From NCBI GenBank assembly GCA_029255685.2, contig CM055318.2, positions 11,537,001 through 11,601,000 on the forward strand: a DNA stretch of 64,000 bases, in the 5' to 3' direction. Below are positions 46,345-57,310 of the stretch, in pieces; the first letter of the stretch is position 1, and each line of letters begins with the position of its first letter. A program made the translations under genes and the position numbers. The notes under the pieces were generated by a model. That model did no database searches. It worked only from the letters and a program-made list of their open reading frames with translations, and was not told the origin of the DNA. The DNA comes from Silene conica. Its lineage: Eukaryota; Streptophyta; Magnoliopsida; Caryophyllales; Caryophyllaceae.

Positions 46345-49300
46345 TCTATATCTATAAAATCTTATTAAAAGGGTAAACTAAAACATCAAACTAATGTGAC
46401 GTGGCAAAAATTAAATGTGACATGGCAAAAATTTATTGTGACGTGGCAAAAATTATTGTGACATGGCACTAATCTATATAATGTAAATTTAGTAAAGTAG
46501 ACCTTTCATATACACATAAAATATACTAAAATGGTTTACAAAAATGTCATTATTATTATCATTACTCTTAAAATAATTGTGCATATTAAATATTTGTTGA
46601 GCCAACATATTGTAAAAGTGATATTACATCTACAAATTCACATTGTATAATTAGATTTCAAAGAATTAGGTTAGAGTTTTTAAAGTTTAAGGATGAGTAA
46701 TGAAAATTACTGTGACAAGAAAAATGCACTACGATATTAAACTCGCTACAACCTTATATAAAAAAAAATTAAGCACCTCATTAACTCACGTTTTTAATTG
46801 ATGTCCAAATATTATAGGTCACATGCTTACAAGTACAAAAAAAATATAAAAATATTAGTTGCAAACACAAAAAAATAAATTAATACAAACCTTTTAGTTT
46901 TCACTCACAACTTCGGTTATTAATCTATCATAATCTAATTAATATATACTTATTTATTTATATGTTTGTAATCACCATTTATAATTTGTAGTTATGTTAT
47001 CATAATCTTTATGGCTTTTTTCTCGAGTTTTCTTCTTCCCCTAAATAAATTGTTGATATTAATGCGAGAATTAATTACAAAAATAATCTTATATAACTAT
47101 CACACTACTAATTCTATTTTTTTTTATTTAAAAAGTTGATAGGTAAAGTATACATAACAAAATAAATGAATTGTTTCGTTTTTTTATCGTTTTTATGTTA
47201 TGGGTTAATAATTAGAATTAGAAACTAATTTAATTAATATTTTGTGTTGGTATTGAAATTGCAGGAGGCTAATATACTATATATCAATAACATTACATTA
47301 AATTGGAAAATAATGGTAATAGATCTTCTTTTCAATTTTCTTTTGGTTTGGATACTCTTTTTTTGTCGGGTTTTCCTTTTTTTATTATTGTGTGTGCTAT
47401 ATAAAATCGTAGTATAATTTTTATTATGTGGTGACATGTTGTATTATATATTATAACCCTTAATTTATTATTTGATAATTTTTTAAAATTGTATTACACA
47501 GTTTTTCACTCTTTCACGCAGTTTTAACTTTTCAAGTAAAACTTCTAATTCTATTTTTGTATTTTGCCAAACAGGTTATAAATCAAATATTTTCGTTGAA
47601 GTGTTGAAGTATGCTACGAATATGTCAATTTGACCCTTTAACGATAACATATGTAGAGTAAATATTATAGTGATTGATTCTAACACTATGCTCATTCTCC
47701 TTTGATTTTTGAATACTTTCAAAACATTAAATATTTTTTTCCCACCAAATATATTCTTTTAGCACTAACAATGTATATTTCTTTGAGATTTTTATTTTTA
47801 TTTTTATTTTTAATATGTGTATATTTTATTTTATCATGAATTAAAAAAATTAATATTTCTTATAAAGTATAATAGTATTGTTATGATTGTAATATTGAAT
47901 GAATGAAGAGAATACAACTATTTTTAAATCTTACAAAATATGTTTAAATCATATTAATCATATCATATCACATATCATATATCATATATGCTTTAAACTC
48001 TAATGATAATGTCATTTAAAAAAATGTGTAGTTAATTTTGCTAATTTTCTACTAATAATTGACAAATCCACTTCTAGGGTTCTACAGCTTACTTTTTTCT
48101 CTCGCTATGATTACACTTTATATATTATCATAATTTTTGTCCACTTCCACAAAATCTTGCTTCCTCCCTCAAATAAATTGTTGAAATTTATGCGAGCATG
48201 TTTTTAGATAACATCGCTACAATATTATCTTTTCAAAAGGGTAACTCCGCTAAAATATTAAAAAAAAAAAGCAAGACTAAGTATCTTACTAAGTCACTGT
48301 TTCATTTAAAATTCATTTCAAATGCTATGAGTCATATATTTGTAAGTACAAAAAATATATAAAAATATATTAATTGCAAATACAAAATAAATTAATAACA
48401 ACCTCTAATTTTCCATTCACAACTTTGATTAGTAATCTATCATATATATTTAAAATATATTTCTTTTATTTAATGGTATGTTTCTTAAACACCTATTATA
48501 TATACTTTGTAATTTTGTTATCATAATTTATTATCTTCCCTCTCATTCACAAAACTTTTCTTCGTCCCCTAAATAAATTGTTGAAATTAATACGGGAATT
48601 AGTGGGTACAAATTAGATTTTAAATATATTAATGTTAGTCAACATTGAATCGATCCGATAAGTTATAATATATAATATCATTACATTAATTTTCTTACAT
48701 ATACATTGAAAATCCATCAAAATGATAAATGGATGTTGAGACGATCTTGTACATGTATTTGCTAAAAAAGTCTATATAACACCACATTGTATTTAAGAAA
48801 AAAACATCTAATTTTTAGCCTGATTGTACGTTAAGACGAAAATAAATTGTGTTTTAACACGTCGCTTTCTATGTATTATTCATGTTGTCTCTGATAGACT
48901 AAAGGCAATATGTAAAATTCAGTGATAAAATACTATTAATATGCATTCACGTAGAGATTTTACAGGTTTATATTAATTATATGTTTTTTCGCCTAAATAA
49001 GTTATGTAATAAGGAATAATACAGGTAGATGTCCACCCTTTTGTTTCTTTGCCCGTTAAAAATAGGATCAAAACCTTTACACGCACCAAAATGACAACAA
49101 AAAAGTAAAATAAGTACTAAAATATCAAAATTATCCGTGCATTTGCACGGGTACAAAAACTTATAATATTAAAAGGCATGTTGAGTACCTTCTTGTCAAA
49201 CATTTCAATTTTTTAGCATGTTATGATGCCACTTCACCTCACAACCAATTACTAAACTACCCTTCTACATATACATAATTTTTACTAAAATTTAGTACAA

Positions 49301-50418
49301 TAAATGTTATTATATCATCATTATTCTTAAATTAATTGTGCATATAATATATATTTTATTAGTTAATGATCTAATCTTTACAAATTCTAATCCAAGTTTC
49401 ATATTTTTTTAATTAAAATTGACATTTTAGTTGATTGTTTTTGTACTAAAGCATGTTAATAAATTAATTAAGGTCCTAAAAGGTAACATAAATTGGAAAA
49501 ATATTATCACATGTCAACCTTATATAAGAAATCTATCTATCTATACAATATAATTAGAAAAAGAAATGCATGTTAAGGGATACTAGATGTCACGTTGCAC
49601 CTTTTCGAGATATGATAAATAATTCTACACTTTTCCTTTTGTAAATTAAAATCGATTGAGAATTACCGAATGCTCAAAGTTGTTGTTATTTTTTTCCCGT
49701 CTACTTTATAATTTTGTTGACATATAATTTCATGCGTTTTCTGACATATAGTATTTTTATTTGTAGGGTTCATTCGTGTACAATTTATAAAGTATTTGTA
49801 GCACATGACAACATCATAAAATGGATGTGACTCATGTGAGATAGTCGAAACACTAGCTAAGTAACCGTCTTTCTTGAATCTTTTGATATATTTTTGTTAT
49901 AATATGAATATTTGAGTTTTTGATTTTCTCCAAAGTTCATTTGGTAGTTGTTGTATGTACAAAACAATATTTCTTTTTTTCGTTTCCATGAGGTAGCAAT
50001 AAGTAAAAAAAATATAATGAAATATGAAATAGAGCTTGCAAATGAAAAACTCTGTATGAAACATACAAGAGTAGGCGAGTAGATGAGTTTGAAAGAGAAA
50101 CAATTGTGCGAAGAAACGAGTGCAAACCAATCCAGTGTCCCTTTGATATTATGTAGCTCATTGCATAGTGTAGTATTCTCTTAAGGGTGACCTGCAAATT
50201 AGAGATAGCAACAACTTTTATATTTTTTTCATTTTTAAAAAACCTCATTCGTCCCATTGATATTACAATATCGTCCGCTTTCACCTTATGGTGTTCATGC
50301 GTTTTTGTCCCCGAGCTCAAAAAGCATCATTTCTCCTATCTCGCCAAACATTACTTTTAACAAAAATAAAAAATAATGTCCATAACAAGCCCGTGATTTT
50401 CACGGGGGACAGAACTAG
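46345..50418 (+). mobile_element. Helitron, 4074 bp, boundaries proven by an empty site
   Basis: Starts A|TCTATATCTATAAAATC and ends with hairpin cccgtgattttcacggg (50390-50406) and CTAG|T. Unit A holds the uninterrupted target 'ttttaata|ttgtcatg' at 36662/36663, so insertion was between A and T with no duplication, as Helitrons do. A second 3'-type hairpin (ccgtgcatttgcacgg, about 49136-49152) followed by a 5'-like start (tataatattaaaaggc) lies inside, so it may be two joined elements. Non-autonomous; no Rep/helicase frame. The 5' end has about four 'tgtgac(g/a)tggcaaaaatta' repeats (46395-46475). The - strand frames at 49897-50320 are unsupported. Confidence 0.9.
46829..48613. repeat. Internal duplication in the Helitron, offset ~1.5 kb
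   Basis: Blocks at 46829-47083 and 48342-48600 share 'aaataaattgttga(t/a)a' and 'gttatcataat' contexts and 'attcacaactt(c/t)g(g/a)tta'-type stretches. A third partial copy is at 48120-48200. They are diverged, so older than the insertion itself. Confidence 0.55.
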
Positions 50419-50489
50419 TTGTCATGTCTAAAAGGCAAGTAATCAAAATATTTAATTTAATATTATAATAGCATTACTATTTGCTAGCA

Positions 50490-51606
50490 CTAGTTTTATG
50501 CCGTACAAAAAATGTACGGGTCTGTTTCTAAAAATTTCGTAAATATATTAAAAAAGTAGTACAAATATAATTTAATATGAACTTAAATGAGAAATATATA
50601 AATTATGAATTCGGGGATGATTTGACTCTAAATATTTGATTTATTGGTATAATTAAATTTTTTTTAATGATCATTATAAATTGAAATAAATAATCATGAC
50701 ATTATGAAATAAATTTGAACCATATAAAATAGATAAAGAAATTGTATTGTATTTCTATATCTTACCCTTTAAATAACTTACTCTCTAAATGAAAGTCAAA
50801 TGATAGAAATGTTTTTAATAACAGTCTCTTAAAATTTGTGGATGATTTTATAAAGAAAATAATAATGTATTGTTATTAAGACCATCTTTTTACTCGATGT
50901 CTTTTTACTCGATGTTAACGTAGTTTTAATTGATTAATTCTCGAAGGTTGTTATATTTTCTTAAAAATCGTAAATTTATATTTTTTTTGTTAATTTAATG
51001 GGTTGGGTTTATTTGATCCTATTCAAAAAAAATTGATCTACGTTTCTTTCATGTTTTAATCTACGTTTTTTTGTTAATTTTTATCTCCTCGTGTATTTTT
51101 TTCATTTTTTAATTTTATGGGTTGGGTTTATTTGATCTTATTCAAAAATCTTTGATCTACGTTTCTTTCATTTTTTAATTTACGTTTTTTGTTAATTTTT
51201 ATCTCCTCGTGTATTTTTTTTCATTTTTTTAGATATACGTATATTTGTTAATTTTTAAGTCTTTGTATAATTTTTTTCGTTTTTTTTCGTTTTTCATACC
51301 TCTAAATATTTTTTAATTACTTCTAATTGTCCAACTTTTTTTAATATTGTTGAATTTTATGTTTCTGGGTAAAATTTTAGTGATTTTTTTATTTTCGAAT
51401 TTGGAGTAAAGTTGTTTTTTTTTATTATGGAGATAAAAATTATTTGTAACTTTAGAATGTTAAATGGAGAAAAGTAAAATGAAGAAAAATTAAAGCTCCT
51501 TGTGTGACTGGTGGGACATGGTGATCGAGAAAGAAGGTTTTTAATTTCCCAAAATTAAGCAACCAATGAAAAAGCAGGAAAAGTTGTTTCTTGTATAGAT
51601 AAGAGA
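50490..51606 (-). mobile_element. Non-autonomous Helitron, 1117 bp
   Basis: In reverse complement it starts A|TCTCTTATCTATACAAG at 51606 and ends with hairpin cccgtacattttttgtacgg and CTAG|T at 50490. It is close to the element at 59458-60454 (same 'gtacaa...tgtacgg' hairpin). Contains a 119-bp tandem repeat. Confidence 0.8.
51001..51240. repeat. 119-bp tandem repeat, two units
   Basis: 'ggttgggtttatttgatc' begins at 51001 and 51120. Both units continue with 'tgatctacgtttctttcat' and 'tatctcctcgtgtattttt'. Confidence 0.8.
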
Positions 51607-52539
51607 TTTAATCTAAAACCGTATATAATAAAACCGCATTGTATATTTTTGTTGACCCCAACTATTTCTGAGCTTGTAAAAATATATATTTTGGGCTAAT
51701 AGACAACCATAGAAACATGGATCGATATAGATGCATGAGTCGACAATATCACCTAATAATAATTATTACTCGTATTATTTTATGTAGCTTTAATTTACCA
51801 TTTCGCAAAATTCTGCTTTACGACGGTCGCACATGCGACCAGTAGGAAAGTGATCACATTTTGATAAGTAGTGACCACTTTTGATTAAATACTGACCATT
51901 TTTTTTTTCATATTTTCGGAAATATTGATATTTTTAGAATTTATTTTTCATCAAAATCTTAAAATTTGGGCCTCGTGTTAAATTTAATGTATATGTTTAT
52001 ATAGTATATAAATTTGCTTTTATACATTTTAATTGTCACAAATTATAGAGTAATAGGTCTCATATAAAAACTTGTTCCTTCAGTGCTAATAAACGATTTT
52101 TCTTTTTATATATGTTGATCGTCTTATGGTATGAGAGTATGAGACCGTTCATACAAAAATTCTAATTTAATTTTAATTGTCAAGGTATCCAAGGGGTAGT
52201 TTTCCGGAATTGTAATTTTTTTTGTTATTAGAATTTATTGTCCCTATATAGATTTCCGATTTTTTTAAAATTTTCTTTTATTGTAAGGTTGAATGTGATT
52301 AATTTTTTTATCATAAGCTTTTTAACATATGAATATGTATATGAAAAATAATAAGAAATGAGGAGAGATGATAATTAATTGGAGAGAGTAAGTGAAGAGA
52401 GAGTAATTAATTATTTGGAGGAGAGAGTAATTAATTCAGGGAAAAACGTGGGGTTGGTTAACGTGTAAAAAAAAATTAAAAAGTAAAAATTTTAGCCAAT
52501 CACAATCATAGAAATGACTTTCCTTTTATAGATAGAGGA
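51607..52539 (-). mobile_element. Probable second Helitron remnant (5' end at 52539)
   Basis: The right edge in reverse complement reads A|TCCTCTATCTATAAAAGG, a Helitron 5' start. No separate 3' end was found on the left, so this may be an older element into which, or next to which, the 50490-51606 copy inserted. Otherwise AT-rich with no gene. 'cttaat'-type short repeats near 51840-51905 resemble 36040-36200. Confidence 0.4.
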
Positions 52540-52826
52540 TTATTAGTAGCTTTAATACTATCTTTATTATCAGAATTATTAGCTTGGAAAGCCAAGTGAT
52601 TGGCATTCCTGTGTTTACGGTTTCAACACAGGAACATCATGTATTATAAATCAATCTCTCAAGCAATGAAAGAAATCAGAACATTATCATACTAATTGTG
52701 TTTAACATATTAATTAAGAGTAATAAAAGAAACTATAATAAGTCATATATATATATATATGACCGTCTTTTAAAAAAAAACAAAAATTTCATCAAAGATA
52801 TGGGAAATTAGAGAAATAAGAACATA

Positions 52827-53210
52827 CATCGGATGTACTATCTCACACTTTTCTGAGTTTTTGAGCATATTTTTTAGCTTTTGAATATTTTTTTAAGCAT
52901 ATGTATATTTTTTTGAGCATATGAGATTTTTTTTGAGTTTATTATGTCAAACTACTTTATTTGGTTTTGAGCATATGTGTATTTTTTCTGAGCTTATAAA
53001 AATTTATAAGTTACATTTTAATTTTTTTCGTTAAAACTAAAATATAACTAAGTTTATAGGTAGTGCTTTCGAGTTTTATTGTAAAATTTTGAGCTTAATA
53101 TTTTAATAACTTAACTCAAAAGTTACCAATAATCACAATTTTAAAAACAAAACTCAAAAATATTATTATAAAAGCTCAAAAAGTATAAAATTGGTAGTAG
53201 TACATCTATG
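52827..53210. mobile_element. MITE just upstream of ascorbate oxidase copy 3
   Basis: Imperfect ~35-bp inverted ends: catcggatgtactatctcac and (reverse complement) catagatgtactactacca, both running into 'ctttttgagc'/'gagtttttgagc'. Unit A lacks this block between 'catcaaagatat' and 'aaattcatttctac'. No clear target duplication. It ends only about 80 bases from the TATA box. Confidence 0.65.
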
Positions 53211-53290
53211 GGAATAAATTCATTTCTACTTTTGGTTAAAGAAAAGTCAACCATATACGTTGTTCGATATGGCTGGCTAGTGGCTTGTAC

Positions 53291-53297
53291 ATATAAA
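53291..53297 (+). promoter_or_regulatory. TATA box of ascorbate oxidase copy 3
   Basis: ATATAAA, 73-79 bases before the ATG, in a block otherwise conserved with copy 2. The first TTGAC-type core of copy 2 reads ggttaa here; the second (gtcaac, 53246) is kept. Confidence 0.5.
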
Positions 53298-53369
53298 TGG
53301 AGACGTTATGAATTAGCATAAACATAACTACAAATCTACAATACCAAAATATTGTGAAAGAAATTTGCA

Positions 53370-54202
53370 ATGAAATATCCATTTTTTGTTACCCTTCTTC
53401 TCATAATCTTTGGTCTAATAACAATTTCAACCGTCGAAGCTAAAACCGTATATTATAAATGGGATGTTAAGTACGAATTCAAATCCCCGGATTGTTTTAA
53501 GAAATTAACGATGACTGTCAATGGCATGTCCCCTGGTCCGACCATCACTGCTCAACAAGGCGACACCGTGGTCGTTGAGGTTATAAATAATATGATAACC
53601 GAGGACCTTGCCATTCACTGGCATGGTATTCGTCAGGTTGGTAATTCTTTCCTTATGGTACAAAGTTTAAATAAGTGAATCCTCATTTTGAATAAAATGG
53701 AAATAAATGAAATATTATAATATAATATTATAAAATAACGCGTAATAAATGTCTAAACTTGTGTTTTTCCGCAGTTTGGAACACCGTGGTCAGATGGAAC
53801 TGCCGGGGTGTCACAATGTCCCATTGTTCCTGGAGATACATTTGTCTACACGTTCATGGTCGACAGGGTAAGTTTTTTCAAACCTTGATAACTATGATAA
53901 TGGAGCAAACTCTTTGGCCAGCCGTTTACCAGTGAAGTTGTGTATGTGGTGATGAATACTAATGAAAGGTCGCATTTTGGTCGTGATGCAGGCGGGCACA
54001 TACTTATACCATGCCCATAATGGTATGCAAAGAGAAGCGGGTTTGAATGGCATGATCATTGTATCGCTTCCTGACGGAAAATCCGAACCTTTCACTTACG
54101 ACTTTGATCGTAGCATTTTATTAACTGATTGGTGGCACAAGAGCACCTTGGAGGCCGCTACCGGATTGTCTTCCATCCCGTTTGTCTTTGTTGGTGAACC
54201 TC

Positions 54203-54233
<31 letters not shown>

Positions 54234-55788
54234 CTTGTTTTAATATCTCTGCTCAATTTTACAAATAAAAATTTGTATTAGACGGTTTTACATACGATAT
54301 ATGAGATAAACCCATCAGTGATATACGGAGTATGAGTTTTAGCAATTATTTTCAAAATATTTGAGGATTTCTGTTCCTTTAGTTTATCTTTCTTTTTGTT
54401 TGGTTTTTGTAGTCTCTACTTATACAAGGAAGAGGTCGATTCGACTGCTCATCCGTCAATACAGCCGCGAATCCCACGATTTGTGACGCCACCAGTCCTG
54501 ACTGCGCACCGTTTGCCTTAATTGTCATCCCGGGAAAAACATACCGTTTACGGATTGGTAGCCTTACTGCCTTGTCTGCCCTTAGCTTTGCTATAGAGGT
54601 AAATTTGTGCTTCGTGATTTCTTTTTCAACAATGTTGGTAAAATAGTCACAAGTTAAAATAAAATTAAGGTTTCAGGCTGAGTTTCTAAGACTACCAAAA
54701 GACGTATATTGTTTTATCTTGTCTTATTTGTAACGGTCTTACTCAAATAATCGGATTACTTTTTGGTCAAATAATCAAGATGTATTAATTAGGTTTGCAT
54801 TTGTGTGATGTAATTCAAACAGGGGCACGACATGACGGTTGTTGAAGCAGACGGATACTACGTTGAACCATTTGATGTCCAAAACTTGTTCATATACTCG
54901 GGTGAGACATACTCGGTTTTAATTAAAGCCAACCAAGACCCATCCCGAAACTATTGGGCCACAACTAATGTGGTAACCCGACTGCCCAAAACAACAACTG
55001 GGCTAGCCATCTTCAACTACTACCCAAACATACCGTTACAAAACCCGCCCACAACTCCAACCACTGGACCTCTATGGAACGACACAGCTATAAGAATAGC
55101 CCAAAGCATAGCAATTAAAGCCCGACAAGGATTCATCGAACCCCCACCCGCCACCTCTGACCGGGTGATCGTATTACTCAACACGCAAAACAGAGTTAAC
55201 GGGTTCTTACACTGGTCCTTAAACAATGTCACATTCTCCTTACCATCAACACCTTATTTAGTAGCCCTTGGAGAGAAAAGGCTAAAGGCAAAACTCCCGC
55301 AAATGTTCGACCAAAGAACCCCACCTGAGAACTACGATTACAAAACCTACGACATTATGAAGCCACCCGCTAACCCAAATGCCATCGCTAGCACTGCTAT
55401 ATACAAGCTCAAGTTTGATACCACGGTCGACATCGTGTTACAAAATGCAAACACCTTGAATTTAAACAATAGTGAGACTCACCCTTGGCATCTTCATGGG
55501 CATGACTTTTGGGTGTTGGGCTATGGTGAAGGCAAGTTTGACCCGTTTAATGATCCAAAAAAGTACAACCTTGTGGATCCTATACTCAAGAACACGGTCC
55601 CCATTCACCCGTATGGGTGGACCGCTATCCGTTTTAAGGCAAATAACCCGGGAGTATGGCTATTTCATTGTCATATAGACTCCCATTCCTACATGGGTAT
55701 GGCAATTGTATTCGAGGAAGGTATCGAACGGGTTGGGAAATTGCCCTCTTCTATCATGGGTTGTGGTGAAAGCAAGCCGAAACCCTAA
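53370..55788 (+). CDS. L-ascorbate oxidase, copy 3 (5 exons)
   Basis: Exons are 53370-53636, 53775-53867, 53992-54204, 54413-54598 and 54823-55788, giving 574 residues with the same intron phases as copies 1 and 2. The signal peptide is [20 protein letters not shown].... Copper motifs HWHG (83-86), HAHNG (127-131), HPWHLHGH (473-480) and [12 protein letters not shown] (535-546) keep every ligand. Changes relative to copy 2 cluster near ligands: Tyr130 to Asn after the HAH motif, E to D and F to S/Y within the HCH motif, and a shortened C-terminus. The first position is naturally variable in the family, so activity is probably kept. Intron 3 starts with an even longer TA run at the donor. Convergent with the intact HIPP. 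Confidence 0.92.
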
Positions 55789-55946
55789 GCTACTTCATTA
55801 ATCACTAGTTACAACATTAATCCTCTTTATTCATTTCGGGTTTTAGGATTCCGAATCATTATATCTTCATTTTTTCTTCTCTTGCTTGGCTAATAATGAT
55901 CCTTGACATGAATTCAAATAAGCAGCAGTTTCAGACATTGTTGTAA

Positions 55947-56070
55947 CACAAAATCTCAAAGAAGACGGGCGTCACTTCGGAGTGACGGATACCAATTTAG
56001 AGAAGAGAGGGAAGCACATGAATGTCATTATCCGTCTCCCCACCCGACCCGTCACAAGCAAGACCAACTG
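55947..56070. mobile_element. MULE-type MITE, 9-bp duplication, absent from unit A
   Basis: 124 bp, cacaaaatctcaaagaagac to 'gcaagaccaactg', flanked by perfect ttgttgtaa (55938-55946, 56071-56079). Unit A reads straight through ('cattgttgtaatagtttc', near 39590), giving the empty site. Confidence 0.9.
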
Positions 56071-56342
56071 TTGTTGTAAAATAGTTTCAAGATCAGTTGT
56101 ACTTGTGTAACAACTTTTCAATCAAATTTTGTACACTGGATTGTTTAATGTTTACTCTCCGTTTTCTCATGTGAAACCGTCTTACAAGACTCATTGAACA
56201 TTGTATAGCAAAGATTCGCATTTTCAGAATTCTTATGATCTGTTCAAAAGCAGTAATTAATCGTATAGAAAATGAAAAACGGTAAGAAAAACCGAAGAAA
56301 ATATATACCATGGACAAAATTTGGATTAACCTCAGGAGTTAT

Positions 56343-57148
56343 TTACATTACAGAACAAGCATTAGGATTATCATCACTGAACATGGTAACATAAGGATCC
56401 TGGTTAAATTGATTTACGGTTCCAGTTTGAGGGTTGTCGATGTAATCAACCCTCCTGACATAGCCAGGGGGAGCTTTCTTGTCGTAAGCCATCACAGCAT
56501 ACGGCTGAGACACCAGGTTGTACGGCACATACGGCCATATCTCCGCTTTCTTTCCTGTCGACTGTGCCTTCTTTAGTACTTTCTTGGCCTCCGCGTATCC
56601 TGTTACTGTCACCTTTTGTTGCTTTCTGTTTATTTCTACTGTTTTCACCCCTGAAACCATTTATCACAGTTGTTTCATTAGCAACATCGTTAACAACATT
56701 ACTCCAATGTCTAAGACGACTAAAATGTTTAGAAAACATATAATTGTGTCGTCTTACAAGACGATGATAACATTTGAGTCGTCTCATAAATATGTAGTAA
56801 AAGAAAACAAAACTGAGACCTCTCAACTCCTGCATTTTTGCAAGCTTTAAGGTTTAACTCAGTTACCACTTGGTTAACTAAAATGTTTAGAAAACATATA
56901 ATTGTGTCGTCTGGTTGTAGCTCGGTTCATTTTATTTTTTAAAATGATAACGATGATAACATTTGAGCCGTCTCATAAATACGCAGTAAAAGAAAACAAA
57001 ACTTACCCGAGAGGGAAGACAGAGCTTTTTTGACCTTAAGTTCACAACCATCACAATCTATTCTGACTTTGAGCTCAACAGTCTGAAATTGTTTAATCTT
57101 CTTCTTATGTTTATGCCCTCCACCCATCAATTCCGCGACAATGCCCAT
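56343..57148 (-). CDS. Heavy-metal-associated isoprenylated protein (HIPP)
   Basis: Two exons, 57148-57007 and 56650-56343. The intron has donor GTAAGT and acceptor TTTCAG and is phase 1; the product is 149 residues. Start MGIVAELMGGG at 57148, then a basic stretch (HKHKKKIKQ) and the HMA domain with 'VRIDCDGCELKVKKAL'. The CxxC binds soft metals such as Cu, Zn or Cd in this family. Exon 2 continues the HMA fold (GVKTVEINRKQQKVTVTGYA) and then has the HIPP-typical 'WPYVPYNLVSQPY' and 'YDKKAPPGYVRRV'. It ends in the CaaX box CSVM, predicting prenylation and membrane association. Residue order and length match the family. Convergent with the copper enzyme copy 3, a linkage repeated in unit A; whether it is functional is unknown. 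Confidence 0.9.
56814..56876 (-). mobile_element. SINE head fragment in the HIPP intron
   Basis: Reverse complement matches the box A-box B part of the SINE at 3881 ('agtggtaactgagttaaacc', 'gcaggagttgagaggtctca'). It sits between two copies of an intron segment ('taaaatgtttagaaaacata' at about 56721 and 56879), so the intron segment was duplicated around or with it. Unit A has a single copy of that segment and no SINE. Confidence 0.75.
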
Positions 57149-57301
57149 ATCGACTCTATGTTCAACTTCGTCTAACACACACCGCCTTACACAAGAGTTC
57201 ACGACACAAAAACTTACACAATGATCTGTTCGAAAAGACTGCAAATAAGCTTAAAACCCGACTATGATTTTTCGCAATGAATCTGTTACAAATGTGCAAA
57301 A

Positions 57302-57310
57302 CCTTATATA
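57302..57310 (-). promoter_or_regulatory. TATA box of the HIPP gene
   Basis: Reverse complement TATATAAGG, about 155 bases before the HIPP ATG. The intervening leader has no upstream open frame of interest. Confidence 0.45.

Larger units (their letters stand above)
45598..57079. repeat. Segmental duplication unit B (ascorbate oxidase 3 + intact HIPP)
   Basis: Counterpart of unit A. Its 5' flank, about 0.5 kb in unit A, has been expanded to about 7.8 kb by insertions: hAT 45774-46315, Helitron 46345-50418, Helitron 50490-51606 plus more to 52539, and a MITE about 52827-53210. Its HIPP continues past 57079, where unit A stops. Confidence 0.9.

Noticed and set aside
49897-50320. Overlapping 77- and 127-codon - strand frames at the Helitron 3' end
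   Set aside because: No domain and low complexity; no splice or promoter support.
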